In this document: positions 45,536 through 63,209 of the stretch, one piece after another | Position numbering within the stretch: position 1 is the first letter of the stretch | Layout of the letters: each line of letters begins with the position of its first letter | NCBI GenBank assembly: GCA_051294375.1 | Contig: CM119263.1 | Coordinates: 9,292,432-9,356,431 of the forward strand | Direction of reading: 5' to 3' | Source: Paraspadella gotoi | Taxonomy: Eukaryota; Chaetognatha | DNA length: 64,000 bases | Notes under the pieces: model-generated | What the model saw: only the letters and a program-made list of their open reading frames with translations | Told to the model about the DNA's origin: nothing | Database searches by the model: none | Position numbers and translations under genes: made by a program

Positions 45536-47861
45536 TATGTCTTCACATCACATGTACGATGACTCTAAAGCGAATTAACTTTAAGAGATATTTTTCACGA
45601 CATTCAATGATCAACGATCTCCTTTAACTAAAATGTATTATGATAAAATTCGATCCCTTAAACCCCCCCCCACTCTAAAATCCAGATTAGATTTCGCGTC
45701 GATGAGTCACGTAAATAGCGGCGCCAAGGGCCGCGGGCCACGCGGGCTCTCGTGATCCGTGATCTCTTGACTCACGAGGGCAGAGCAATGGCCGCGCCCG
45801 GCCGGGCCTCGAGGGACCTTCAACCGCGGCTGCGGGCGCTCTTGAGCTATGTAGGATTGTAGGTTCTGTCGGGGCGTGAGAGAATTCAGAAAAGCGAAAA
45901 TCCTGCCAGGCTACTCGATTCGACTGGAAGACCTGCGGAGAAGGCAAAACTTTGAATTATTTGTTTTCAAAACAAAAATCCGTTTTTGATGTTAAAAAAG
46001 CGAAAAATGTGGGAGAGGAAATAGGAAAAGATCGAAGAAAAAAGACTTGAGGAACGGAATCGAACTCGATTTAGCCGCGAAAAAAAAAATCATAAATGAA
46101 TTATGTGATTATTCATATTTAAAAAAAAAAAGGGTTATTCACGCTTTCGTTTTTTACTTAATTTGATGAGTTATTCGTTTTATTTTAATTTCTCTGAAAA
46201 TGTTTTATAATTTTAAAGTCATTATTAATTTTTATCTTAATTGAAATTTTAAACTTGTTAGGGAATTTAAAATTTCGCCAAAAATTGAAACGTGACAACA
46301 TTTTAACTTTTCAAGGAGTCCCTTGTCAAAAAAAAAGGAAATGGGGGGGGAAAAAATTTAAAAGCCTGAAATGGAAAAGTGATGGCCATTTTTGATAGGA
46401 GATAAGAGCGACAGAAATCGCGGCAGGTGGCGGGAAAAAAAACTTTAAAACTTTACGAGTCTGATTTGGAGAGGCCCTTCTCGTGACAGGACTGAAGGAC
46501 TAATCTAATGTTCATGACTGCTAAAAATACTGTCAGTTGTACTGGTTTGCAATAACATAGTGCAAGGCATGAGCTATGGTCAAAGTACACCTTCCATTAA
46601 TAAAATCGGCGAACGAATGATGAGCTCATTTATAATATGACATTAAGTGTCATAAGTGTCAATTGGTTAACTGAGGTTTAAAAGGCCCGATCTCTAGATT
46701 AGTTGTCAAGTCTTGGATTTTCGATAACAGAGATCTAGGGAAGGAAAACCATTTCTTGGACAAAGAGAAATATCGAAATCGAAAAATGGTTTAAGTATAT
46801 TGTATGTATTATATGTACGCTTCAACTTCACGATGTATGAATTTGACCAAAAAAGGGAAAAATAACAAACAAGAGTAGCTTTATAAAATTCTAACGTTAA
46901 AACAGTTAAGCGGGTCTCATGGCTTGTCAAAACTCAGTCGAAGAGATCACCATTTCACAGATCTCACGGGCTGTCGCAGTTGGGCGTTTCACAGCGAGAG
47001 ACATCAACGTTTAAAAGGAGCGATCAACTCCCTTCTGCCAACCGACATCCAACGTCGACCGCGGATAGGAATTATGTGGGAAAAACGAGAGTGAAAGATA
47101 TGGAAAAAAATGTATCTATTGTCGCGATCATAATCATATATTATTGGCGAATAACAATGTGATACAGAGAATACACGTTGATTATGGGAGATCATAGGAC
47201 TAAACTAAAAAGAGAGAGCGCGGCACAGATAAAGTAAGAGAGAGAGAGAGAGAGAGAGAGTCAGTAACCGGCCTTCTTCGCGACCGCTAAACATAATGGC
47301 CACCGAGGGTAAAAATAAAATTTCTCAAATTTTGACAACTGACCAGTTATTCAAACATCCTGGGCTGTCGTCCACAAAGATATCTCGTTTTCCCGAGTGG
47401 GCGAAATCGATTCGGTTGGTCTCGGGAGTTTTTTTTTTTACTTTTTTGAAACTTTAATTTGCGCTGTAGAAAAATTCAAAGTTCGAAAAAAACGTTCAAG
47501 TGATGAAAGAGTAGATTTGTTTCTCGATGACTCTTAAATTTTAAAGAAAGCAGCATACATGTATAATATACATTGTATATCTTGAAAAGATTTTCTTAAA
47601 TCCATCTGTTTATTCTGGTTAAGTTTCGTCTTGTCCATCTCTTCGCGTGATTAATCTTGACTATATAACTTGGCGTTTTATACACCGACAAAAAATAGCG
47701 TGACAAACGAAGCAAAACCTTTCGTTTAATTCTCGTCATCGCTTCAAAGGGTCGTTGTTCTTTTGTGTACATTTCGCCTTGGTAATCATTCTGACCCTTT
47801 CGTTTTACAAATTTAGTTTTTACGTGAGACTTTTATGCGAGATGTTTGAACGGGAGAGAAA

Positions 47862-47897
<36 letters not shown>

Positions 47898-47916
47898 TAA
47901 GATGAGCTCGAGAAAA

Positions 47917-48785
47917 GCTAATTTAATAATCAATACGAATATGAATAAAGCTGACGATGACGACGAAGTCGATGTCGTTAAATAATACATATTATATTGT
48001 CGAGTCTTTGCCAAAGCGATTACTCAATTCGCGTTGCGAGTTTTGTGTTAATGAAAATCAGAATATGGAGAGTTAATTTAATAATCACTTCGAATATGAA
48101 TAAAGCTGAGAATGTCGACGAAGACGACGACGTCCAATAATATATATTATATTGTCGAGTCTTTGCCAAAGCTATTACTCAATTCGCGTTGCGAGTTTCG
48201 TATTAATGAAAATCAGAAAGTGACGATCGCGAAACAACGCGAAGGAGAGCTAATTTAATAATTAATACAAATATGAATATAGCTGGCAATGTCAACAAAG
48301 ATGATGAGGTCAAATAATGCATATTATATTGTCGAGTCTTTGCCAAAGCTATTACTCAATTCGCGTTGCGAGTTTCGTATTAATAAAAATCAGAAAGTGA
48401 CGATCGCGAAACAACGCGAAGGAGAGCTAATTTAATAGTTAATGCAAATATGAATAAAGCTGGCAATGTCGACAAAGACGATGAGGTCAAATAATACGTA
48501 TTATATTGTCGAGTCTTTGCCAAAGCTATTACTCAATTTGCATCGCAAGTTTTGTATTAATGAAAATCAGAAAGTGACGATTGCGAAACAACGCAAAGGA
48601 GAGCTAATTTAATAATTAATACAAATATGAATAAAGCTGGCAATGTCAACAAAGACGATGAGGTGAAATAATACGTATTATATTGTCGAGTCTTTGCCAA
48701 AGCTATTACTCAATTCGCGTTGCGAGTTTCGTATTAATGAAAATCAGAAAGTGACGATCGCGAAACAACGCGAAGGAGAGCGAAC
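47917..48785 (+). repeat. Five-copy ~176-bp tandem repeat
   Basis: Units start near 47917, 48074, 48248, 48424 and 48602, each with GCTAATTTAATA at the head and ATTGTCGAGTCTTTGCCAAAG in the middle. The first unit is shorter (157 bp). Copies 3-5 are most alike. Every unit contains a 14-codon ORF beginning ATGAATA(A/T)AGCT and ending TAA. Confidence 0.9.
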
Positions 48786-48824
48786 AAGTACAGATTTGTC
48801 GATAGAGATGTCATCTTGTAGTCG

Positions 48825-49125
48825 GGCATTGCCTAGGTTCACCCCGCCTATAAGCATGACACCTTCAGTCCTGACCCGGTGGATCATTGAGTAAAGCCAT
48901 CAGCTTATGACCACAAGGTAGCGGGTTCAATCCCAACCCGGTACCTACCCTGCGGGAAGCGAGAGGACGGCCGTAAGCCGCCTTGGGGGCGTGGCAACCC
49001 CTCAAGCCTGGTTCCAAGCCCAGGACCCGTTCCATGGCTACTATAGGGGGTTATAGAGTTACGGATAGTCATCTTCAGCCCACTTAGCGCCTTATCCACA
49101 ATCTTGTCTTGTAAGATTGTCATTT
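48825..49125 (+). mobile_element. tRNA-derived SINE candidate
   Basis: It abuts the tandem array. GTGGATCATTGAGTAAAGCC (A-box-like) is followed by GCGGGTTCAATCCCAACCCG (good B box/T-arm). A GC-rich body extends to about 49030. It is GC-rich against an AT-rich setting. No second copy is seen in this window. Confidence 0.5.
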
Positions 49126-53080
<3,955 letters not shown>

Positions 53081-53094
53081 GGCCAAAAGTTTTC

Positions 53095-53302
53095 AGTTTT
53101 GATCCTAATCGAGTTTGACGTAACGACAAACAGCTGCTGCTTTTTGGAGGAAGGCCATAAAATATTACTTTGCGGTGTAGATGATTTGGAAGGAGAAAGG
53201 GAACGTCGAGCGAAGTCGACTCCGGATTGCGTGTTCGACGAACTCAGCCTGGACTTCGCGGTCTTTTTGGAAATCTATGAGGCCGATTGGTCGAATCATT
53301 AA
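53095..53302 (+). pseudogene. Possible exon fragment resembling rhotekin/anillin homology region
   Basis: After an acceptor-like ttttcag (ending 53096) an open frame of 67 codons runs to TAA. It contains EEGHKILLCGVDDLEGE and CVFDELSLDFAVFLEIYE. The pattern VD then about 30 residues then F..L..DF....EIY resembles the anillin/rhotekin AHD strand pattern. No flanking exon, PH domain or donor site is visible, so it may be a gene fragment or chance. Weak call. Confidence 0.3.
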
Positions 53303-54230
53303 ATTTCGCGCGGTTAATCAATAATTAATTAGATATACATGTCATAAAAGTCAGAGCTCTTTAGGCTTTCATTTCGAAGCAAGTTTAGTATTATAGCATA
53401 AAAATCTGCTTTTCGATTTGAATATTTTCAAAAAAGTTTTTATTCACGGGGCAAACTTGATCAGGGAAGAACCAAACTATTTAAAACATCGTTCTTTCCT
53501 TTCGTCTCTTTTCAAAGAGCTTTCACTATTGAGTTGTAAAAATGTCAGCTTGTCTCAGACTCGCCGATCACGGTGAAACAAGAACTGAATGCAGTCACAA
53601 TTGCGGAAAAGTCCGTGGCAACAAAGCTCCGTTCTCGCTTTGAATGGCATCAAATACGGCAACACACTCGTACAAATAGGCATCTGGTTTATAAGGTAAT
53701 GGATGCTTGAAATTTTTTTTTGCATTGTCTGACGAGTCAATTCTTTGGCCGAGTCAAATGCACGTAAGATTTTCTTTGCTGTCGCTTCGAGGCTCTAATG
53801 AACGTTTCTGTCAAAACTTTTGGATGAATTAGACAAATCAAATATTATTTTTTTTACTCATTTCGTCTAGTTTCATATTCTATTCTTTTTAGTTCATGAC
53901 ATTTTCTAACGTTTTGATTTCTTACTTTAAACATCAGATTTATTATTAAAAAGTGTTATAACAATTATATGGACATAGTGAAATTTAAAGTCTAATCGAA
54001 ATTAAAGATTGAGAATTGCCAGATGAAAAAAGGTAAAACTAAAAATTCCTTTGTAATCTATGTATATCCTATTGCCTAAATAAAAAAAGAAAGAAACTCA
54101 CGAAATCTAAGCTCATTCGAGGGCCGCCCGCACTCGGCGAGGGATGTGGGTCTAACCGATCATTTATCTCAAGCATTAACCATGATAACATGGCGGAGAT
54201 AAAAATGAGTAAGAAATCCTGGTCGCACTC

Positions 54231-54358
<128 letters not shown>

Positions 54359-56968
54359 TGAGACAGAGCACGGTCGACTTACTAACCCACATCCGATACC
54401 ATATTCTGGCGACTTGAGCCGGCAATGGCTGATCTCTTTCTTTATTTCTTTCTTTTTTGCCATCCCTATTTTTTTTTTAAATCCATTTTACCTTTCCCCT
54501 TATTCGCTTCCTTTATCCTTATAACGAGGATTATTATATTATTTTTATCACCTACTAATTTCTTTATTTCTTTGAACCTCTATATTCTTTTTCTTTTACC
54601 CGTTCTATTCATTTTTGTCATTTTCTTTATTCTTTTTATTCTCTCCCTATATTCACTAACACTATTTAATTTTATTTTTATAAAACATTGTCTTTATTTT
54701 TTCTTGTTTTCGATATCCTTTTATATTTTTCTTGTCCTCTTTCTACTTTCTCTTGTCCCACTAACCCTCCGCCTTTTTCTCGGCATTCGACGTCGAGAGC
54801 AGAGGAAAGAAAAATGGAGGTTGAAGAGAAGAAAAGAAAAGGGTAGGGGATGGTGAATCAAGAGGAAAGCGGGAAATGATAGGAGAGAGTGGAAAAGATA
54901 AAAGGAGGAACGGGTAAAGAAGAAGGGGAGAAAAGAGCGAGAGAGAGAGAAAGAGAGAGATAAAATTTAATAAGAGAGTACAAGAAAATAGTTAGAAATA
55001 GAAAATAATTCGCGCCCAGAACCGTTAAAACCATATGGGAAGAGTGTCGGCATTTTGGAATGGAGCCGAATTCCTAAACTGAGTCAGGATCGAGATCGTA
55101 ATCGGTTTTTGGAAAACGATCTTCGAACTTTGAAACCGAAAGGTCAAAGAATCCGGATCGAAAAAAAAAAACAAGATTGGTATTCTGTCTGTAGATTTCC
55201 TGAATTAGATTCGACAAACGACGAATTACAAGTGGTTTGGAATCGGGAAACTTCATTCCAACCCCGGGTTCAGAAGCGGAATCAGAATCGGGCTCAGCGT
55301 CCGGAAACGAGTCTCGATCGGCGATAATGAATTACAAGAAGAATCGGCAAAGGGATTTCCTTTCGGCGCCCGAAACAAAAGAGAAACGAAAGGAAAATAG
55401 GAAAGACAAAAAAAGAAAAAAAAAAAAAGGAACGCAGGCCGGAATGATAATTTTGTAATTATTATATGTAGCGTCTTATTTCCCTTTTTGATTATATGCA
55501 GCGTCTTATTTGTCTTTTTGACATTTTGACTTGCTGATTGTTATCAATGACATCAATGGTTTATAAATGTAGGAAAGTAATTTGGAAAAGTATGGAGGAG
55601 GAGGAACCTTGACGAAAAGTCAATTCCCTAAATAAAAAAAAAAATCGAAGAAAAAAAAAGGAAAAAAGAAATAGAATCTCATCCGCGAATAAAGATGAGA
55701 AAAAAAAATAGATTAAACGAAAGTTAAAGAGAAAAATGAAAGAGAGAAAAGAAAGAAAAAAGTTGAGAGTCTGTTGATCCCGTTGCCCTAGATTTCCTTG
55801 TCGAAGGCCGGGCTCGCTGGGGTTAATGACACAGTGGCCTCAATCCGCGGTTGCTCCTCCTTGCCGAGGGTCCTTGTCCTACTCTCTTCCTTCCCTATTT
55901 TTTTTCCCGAGCATGTCGAGCATGCATTGTTGGCAAACACTTTTCCGTTCTTTTCCTGCGTCTTTTAAATATATCAATGAATATATCACTTTTCTAAAGT
56001 TTATTAAATTTTGTATACGCTCCAGTTACCCACTCGAAATGATCTATTATTGATCTATTTATTCTTCGGGGATATTATCTGTCAATATCTCTCAATTTTC
56101 GTCCTTGTCCCCTTTTTGGTGGCTTTGTTTATGAATTTGGCACAACCAATATAAAAATATATATATATATAAATATATATGACTTTAGCTACGGTGAGTT
56201 AAGGCATCCAACCCTCTTTCAAGATAATACGTAACATAGTAGGGTCCTATGATTTTTAACTGCATTTTGGTTTTCTTTTTCATTTTCTCTTTTTAATTTA
56301 TTTCTTTATTATGTTTCTTTTTACCTAAACTTTCTCTCCTCACTAAACTCTTCCCTCTCTTCTCTCACATTCTCCATCCAATCTTTTCCCTTTTGTTTTA
56401 CGACAACGAATCCGACTTACTTCTCTTTGTCTTTCTATTCTTGTTTATTCTCTCAAGCCTCATAAATAATCGGACATTCTAGCAAGTATAGCCACAGGTA
56501 CGAGGCTCGACCCGGTTCTACACACAAAGAGCGATAAAAAAAAATAAATTTTTACCTCCGACTTTCAAATCTTCAAATCTCTCCCTGTATCCATCTCGAG
56601 TCTTCCTCTCTCTCTGTCTCTATCTATCTCTCTCTCTCTCTCTCTCTTTTATTTAACATTATCTTTTTTATTTTTCACTTCTCTTTACTTTTTTCCTCCA
56701 TTTCGTTCCGGTGGTGACTTCCTCCTTCCTACAATTCTTAGTCTTTTTCCTCCCAAAATCCCACCTTCCTCCCTCTCTCCTTTTTTTTTCCTCTTCGTCT
56801 TCTTCTCTCACCCTAGTTTTTCCCGTCCTGCCTCGTCCACTTCTCGTCGAATGCGGTGTGCTCCTCCTCTTCCTCCCTTTTGACTTACTTCCTTATCTAA
56901 TCGTCCCTTACCATGCGGCAGAAGCCTTTTTTTTATTCTCAGGCCCTCTCTCTCTGCTCTCTATCTCT

Positions 56969-57017
<49 letters not shown>

Positions 57018-57189
57018 GTCTCTCTCTTTTCTCTTTTCCTATTTTTCTCTCAGGCTGTCTCTCTCTCTATCATTTCCAGGACCGCCTGTCTCGTCTTTGA
57101 AGAGATCCTTTCAAAAAAAAAGTTAAAACTGCAAACCGGTTAACCGTCAACTTTAGGACAGTTGATAACAAATATTTATGTATAATACT

Positions 57190-57206
57190 CCCTCTCTCTC
57201 TCTCTC

Positions 57207-57274
<68 letters not shown>

Positions 57275-57290
57275 CCTCTCTCTCTCGCTC
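57190..57290. repeat. (CT)n microsatellite
   Basis: About 100 bp of CT repeat with a few interruptions. Confidence 0.96.
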
Positions 57291-57985
57291 GCATGCAATT
57301 CGAATTTAATAAATTGAAAAAACTTTTCATCTCGATCGACAGGCATCTTTTTCGAAACCGAGTCTCTCTCGATTCGACATTTCAATGTAGAAAAATTCAT
57401 GAGCATCATTTTCGTCTTCGTCGTCGTCAACGTCGCTATTTTTTTTTTCATCGGATTTTCTCCCGGGCGAAATATGTTCTGTCCTGGGAATGTCTCGTCT
57501 CGCACTGGTCATTGAACCCGCGAGAGTTCCCCTTTTTTTTTTATCTTTCCAAGTTTTTGTTTTCATGGTTCATATTTTTTTTGGTTCGAAAAGAGGTGAT
57601 TAAAAGCTGAAAAAGACCTCATGAGAAAATGTTTTGAAAGGTGATTGTATTCGTTCGGAGGGAAAAAAAAGGTTACGAAAAGAACCGGAGGAAATCAAAA
57701 CCAAATTTAATTGAATGAGATACATAAATACGTGAAAAAGAGATGGAGTAAGTGAGGAGAGTTGGTAAGGTCAATCGTCAGAGAGTAATCACGTGACGAA
57801 GTGAAGCATCCATCCCCTTAATCACATGAAGTGAAGCATCCATCCTCGTAATCGAAAACTCGATCCAACGGACCAGAGATTGAAAGTGAAAAGAAGACAA
57901 AAAAGGAGAGAAAAAAAGAAAAGAACCAAAGTCGAATTTTGGGACAATGACCCGACGGTGTATTGAGCGACAAATAAAAAAAAAG

Positions 57986-58098
<113 letters not shown>

Positions 58099-59647
58099 AT
58101 TTTTTATCCTACACTCTTTTCCTTGATTATTTCCCCCCTCTCTCTTTTTTTCTAATCCCGTGCATTATTGGTCTTTTTTTTTCGACCCGCGACCCGCCGG
58201 GCTTTTGTCGTGTGAACGAGTGAGGGGGGGAGGAAGTTTTTTTGCAAGAAGCCGACGTGTAGCCCCGGCCGTGGGGGCCGGTCGGGACCCGTCGGGAGGC
58301 CGTCCGAGCCGATTGGGAACGGGGGCCGATCCATCGCGGCACCGGTCGCGTCGTCAGGCTGGTAAAAAATGATTTATTCATAACACGGGCGCCTCTTTTT
58401 TTTTTCCAAGATTTGTTTTTTCATTTTCATTCTTCGTTTTTTTTTTCTTTACCCTTTGTCACTTTTTTTTGTTTCGCCTTATAATTTTTCCGTTTCACTT
58501 TTTTTTTTTTTATCCAGGGGTCCTCGGGTCCACTGCTGAACTTGGGTCCATTGTGGATCTTCCCTTTTTGTTCTCAATTTTCACGAGGTCTCACCAACTT
58601 TTTTTTTGGCCAGGATACGTTTTTCTTTAAACGACGTCCCGTTTTCTTCTTTTTTTTAACGAAATACTTTTTTTCCCCCTTTTTTTTCAGCGACATTAAA
58701 AGAACAAAGCGGTTGCCTCCCCGAGGAGTGGGGAGCATCGTTGTCGTTGTCGTTGTCGTCGTCTTTCTCGACGTCTTCTCTCTGCCCGTCGCCATCGGCT
58801 TCGACGTCTGCGGCAAAATTCTTCCCAACTTACAAATCGAACTCTGATTTCCATTTCTTCCCAATTTTTAAACCCCGCGCCAAATTTTGAAAAACCCGGT
58901 TTCAATTTTCGGTTTTCAATTTTCCACTCGTCAAAAATCAAATTACCAACTTTGACTTCCGCTTCCACCCCTCCGCTCCTCGCTTGCAACCCCCCCTACC
59001 CGCCATGCCTACCAGACCGCCACCCTCGCCTTTCATTCTCAGATTCTCGTTTCTCTCAAAATTTGCGATCAATGACGGGAAAGCTTCGCCCAAACTTTCC
59101 TGCTCATGTTATCCTTTCATTCGGCGCCAACTCCAGCTTCCTCGTCGCCAGGCAACGGACGCATATCGCTGTAGCTGACGTCATCGACGCCCACGACGAT
59201 CGAAGAATGCACGTGGCTCCGTCGCGTAAAGTCGTCTCTTGCTGTTCGCGGAAAAATTGCGTCCGTTGTTTCGAAGAGCCAACGGCGCTACTGGCAACGA
59301 CGTTGAGAACGACGATCACGACGAAGTTATTGCAGGCAAATCAAATGTACTTGACAAATATATACCGTAAACTCCTGATGGAAGCATGAAAGTTGCCGAC
59401 TCTTGGGTGAGATTCACTCACCGATCTTTCATTGTTCGACGCCTCGTCTACTCGCAGTCTAAAGAACCATGTCCGCCGATCTTTACCTTGCGTTCAGCCG
59501 TCTCCCCCATGTCGTCGCAAACCTGTCACTTCTTTTTCCGCGCTCCTTAGCAACGCCGAAAAAAAATTGTTATCATAAAACCGTCAGTGAAACGTCAGGA
59601 GCTTTACCCGCACTCCACTCTCTGTCTCTCCACTGCGCTACCTATCT

Positions 59648-59764
<117 letters not shown>

Positions 59765-59874
59765 AATACTTTTGATTTCATTCGATCGAATCTTACTAGC
59801 GACTTATTCTTCGCGTTTTACACCTTTTCCCGATGAGGCGACTCATGCGCCTGAGCTAATTTTACTAGTAAACC

Positions 59875-59918
<44 letters not shown>

Positions 59919-60068
59919 TCTGAGATAAACCGAACATCAAACGCTTCGTCAAGTTTTACGTCGAATTTTTCGTCTACTTTTTTTTTACTTCGAAAACTAT
60001 CTTTTTTTCAAGGCTCTAAAGTCAAAATGTTAAAATTTGAAAAGAACGGCGCTTTTGTGTCTCTCTGG

Positions 60069-60117
60069 AGAGAGAGAGAGAGAGAGAGTGAGAGAGAGAG
60101 ATAGAGAGAGTAGAACG

Positions 60118-60157
<40 letters not shown>

Positions 60158-60158
60158 A
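60069..60158. repeat. (GA)n microsatellite
   Basis: About 90 bp of GA repeat with interruptions, on the opposite phase strand to the CT tracts just upstream. Confidence 0.95.
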
Positions 60159-61861
60159 TTTTGTATTCCCCTTCGAAACGCGATTTGCTTAAAGTCTCAA
60201 ACTCAAGTCTCTGATTTTATCTTTCATTTCGAACTTTAAAAATTTTAACAACAACAAAATAAAAGAAAAGTCACCGTTCGTTGATTTGGTCGGGAATTGG
60301 ATAAAAATTTTGATAAAAAAATTCACGAGAAACCGACTTTGAATAAGTCTGCGAATGATCTAACCTTGGTACGTTCTTCTTTTCTTATTCATTAACAAGT
60401 GTATGTTGTTAATCAGGTTTATGTGAATGTTACTTTTTTCATTTTTATTTTCGCCTTTATTTAATTCTTAATTTTTGTTATAGACAGAACCATCTCTTTT
60501 TTCCATTTTTTTAAAAATTATTAAAATTATTAAAATTATTTAATTCTATTTATTATTTTAAAGTCGTAAGAATACAAATAAACAAATATGAAATTTCACA
60601 AATTAAGACGAGAAGAAAAACCATGACATTGACTTAGAATATTTTTAAATTTTATTCTTTATTGTATATATCAAGGAAGAAACGCTATTCTTCTTCGAAT
60701 TAATTCATTTTCATTTCCCCTTCTTTCATAGTATGTGATACGAAACGCGAGAAATATGATTATTTCTCGCGGAAAATCTTTCTTTTTTTTGCGAGTAAAT
60801 ATCGACGACTAATTTCTGAGGATAAATCTTCTTTGCCAATAAGATACAGAGGGCGTGACCTTGTCTGTAATCTCTTTTTAGTGAATCGATGTACGCTAGA
60901 TAAGTGTAAAAGCCTCAATGACTTTGTTATCTTCAATCCACGAGTCGTCGGCAAAAGCGTCTCGAACATCCCTCCTGACAGTGGAGACTGGAGACTGGAG
61001 ACCGGAGAGTGGGAAAAGTGGTCGCCGGTCGGGGTTGTCAGGCGATGATGGCTCGGCCTGAGACCGAGAGAGGAAAGTCATTCCGGCCTGATGGTCGATA
61101 ATTAGCAACCGAGACGCACGGTGGGTGAGAAGAGAGTTTAGGCGTAATTAGCGAGGTAAGGTGTGCTCACTTCTCACTGCCGAGTCAGGCGCGAATTCGT
61201 GATTGCGAGGGCGTAAAGAGGCGGGAAAGGAACGGGCGGAGGCGGGCATAGATCGGGCGGAGGCGTAAAGATTGAGTAAACGTCGAGGGCAGAAAGTCCT
61301 AATGTGACCTTTTATAGTCGGAGGCGGAAGAAGGAAGAGGAAAAGATAAAGAAAAGATTTGGGGTTTACTTGAAGTCTTAAAAAGGGAAAATAAAAAAGG
61401 AATAATAATTGTGGAATGGAAAATTGAGAAACGATAAAATGAATAGTTTAAAAAAGTGAAGGTTGGGAAGGTAGAGAATCAAGGAAATTAAAGAAAGGAA
61501 AGAAGAAAAAGAGGAGTGAACGAGTCTTATGAAAACGCGATGGAACTAATCGCTGAGGATTTGATCTTTGAGTGGAACTTGATGAACATCAAGTCTCTGA
61601 GCGTTATCCTTAACCATTTCCTCTTTCTTGTGACGCAAAGATTCTGTCTGAGACGATCGTTTTTGCTTAGTCTCTCTCTCTCTCTCTCTCTCATACTCTC
61701 TCTCCTCTCTCTCTCTCTCCTCCTTCTTCTCTCCCTCGTTCTACGTCTTCACTCTCTCTTACATCTCTCTCTTCTCACCCTATTTCCCTGAGCCGGGTTT
61801 TACCGGGTTTTTAACCCCTATCGGCGTCTTTAAACCGTTCTTTACCTCTCTCTCTCTCTCT

Positions 61862-61899
<38 letters not shown>

Positions 61900-62913
61900 C
61901 TCTCTCTTCTCACTCTCGATTATGCCGTTCATTTTTCTCCGAAGCGAACGAAGCTGTGCAATTTCGTTTCAAAATTATTCGTCGTCGTTCCAGTCATCAC
62001 TGTCGTCGTCTTCGTCGTCGTTTTCGTCGTTTATAATATATTGACTCTTTCGTTTCCTTCTTATATTTATTATAAAGTTATAAAGTTATAAAGTTAAAGA
62101 ATGAAAATAAAGAAGAAAAAACGATATTTGCAAACCAAAACGCCAAATAAATTATAATAAAAAAGTTGTAGGATCACAAGTGAAAGAAAAGCTAAGGCAA
62201 AAACCGTTAAAAAAAAACCCGGTAAAATTGTGTTCTGCTGCTCTGATTGTCTATTCGTCCTAATCTTATCTCTTTTCTCCTTCCTGGGATTTTTTGAAAA
62301 GTTTATTTGTTCTTATGCTTTTCTTTTTCCCCATCTTATCTTTCAATTCTCGCCTTCCTCTTTCCCTCCCTCTTCGTCACTCCCATCTCTTTCTCTTCAA
62401 TCTCCATCTCCTCTCAGACTTCCTCCCCTCAGCCCCCTCTTCCTCCCTCCCCCTCTCTCTCCTCTCCTCCACTAATTTTCAGCGAACAAAGAAAGTGAAA
62501 TTGGTTTATGTCGGCGACTCAGCTTCGAGCGAGAGTCAACCAAAGCAAGAGGCAATAAATATCAACTTTATTGGGAGAGGATCGTTTTTTAATTTGAGAA
62601 CAACATGGGCCTCTCTCTCTCTCTCTCTCGCTCTCTCTCTTTCTCTCTCTTTCTCTCTCTCTGTCTCTCTTTCTCACTCTTTTATTTCTTTTTTCCTACG
62701 CTACATATTTTTGTGTGAGCGCATGTGCATTTTTCCCGCTCGATAGCTACCCAGTAAGATTTTCACGGGAGTATTATATTAAATACATTTCTAGTTTCTA
62801 CAGTTACGAAAATTATTTTTAGACCATATACTTATTTGTTTAAATTTTTTTAAATTCAATATCATTTTCGATTTTAAACGGATAACGGACCGGAGATCAA
62901 TGAACCTAAACAA

Positions 62914-63209
62914 GATGTACAACTGAGGAAAAAAAAACGGGTTAAGATTTTAANNNNNNNNNNNNNNNNNNNNNNNNNATAGAGACGGGATTAAATAGTT
63001 ATTACCGCGGTAAACCGCATGATGAGAATCGTTGGTTGGTTTAGAGAGAGAAGAGAGAGAGAGAGAGAGGAGAGACGAGAGAGAGAGAGAGAGGAGGAGA
63101 TGAGAGAGAGAGAGAAAGAGAGAGAGAGAAGAGAGGGTATGGAAATTCTTTACGAGGAAAACCGCAAGATTAAAATCTTGTAACACCGTTTTTTTTTCCT
63201 CAGTTGTAC
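62914..63209. repeat. Inverted repeat spanning a 25-N gap
   Basis: The 40 bp before the gap (62914-62953, with TACAACTGAGGAAAAAAA) reappear as their reverse complement at 63169-63209. A GA block (63042-63136) lies between gap and right arm. Either a real palindrome blocked assembly or the join is chimeric. Confidence 0.7.

Noticed and set aside
47917-48785. CRISPR-like array
   Set aside because: Repeat units are contiguous ~176-bp tandem copies without short repeat/unique spacer alternation, and the genome is eukaryotic.
55055-55327. 90-codon polar, Arg-rich frame
   Set aside because: Continuous but with no homology I recognise, no acceptor or donor and skewed composition; not enough support.
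57327-57566. 79-codon minus-strand frame with an acidic block
   Set aside because: Contains DDDEDEND from a GTC/TTC-rich run; no convincing splice sites or family resemblance.
58952-59389. 145-codon plus-strand frame
   Set aside because: Moderately long and GC-balanced, but no motif and no supporting splice structure.
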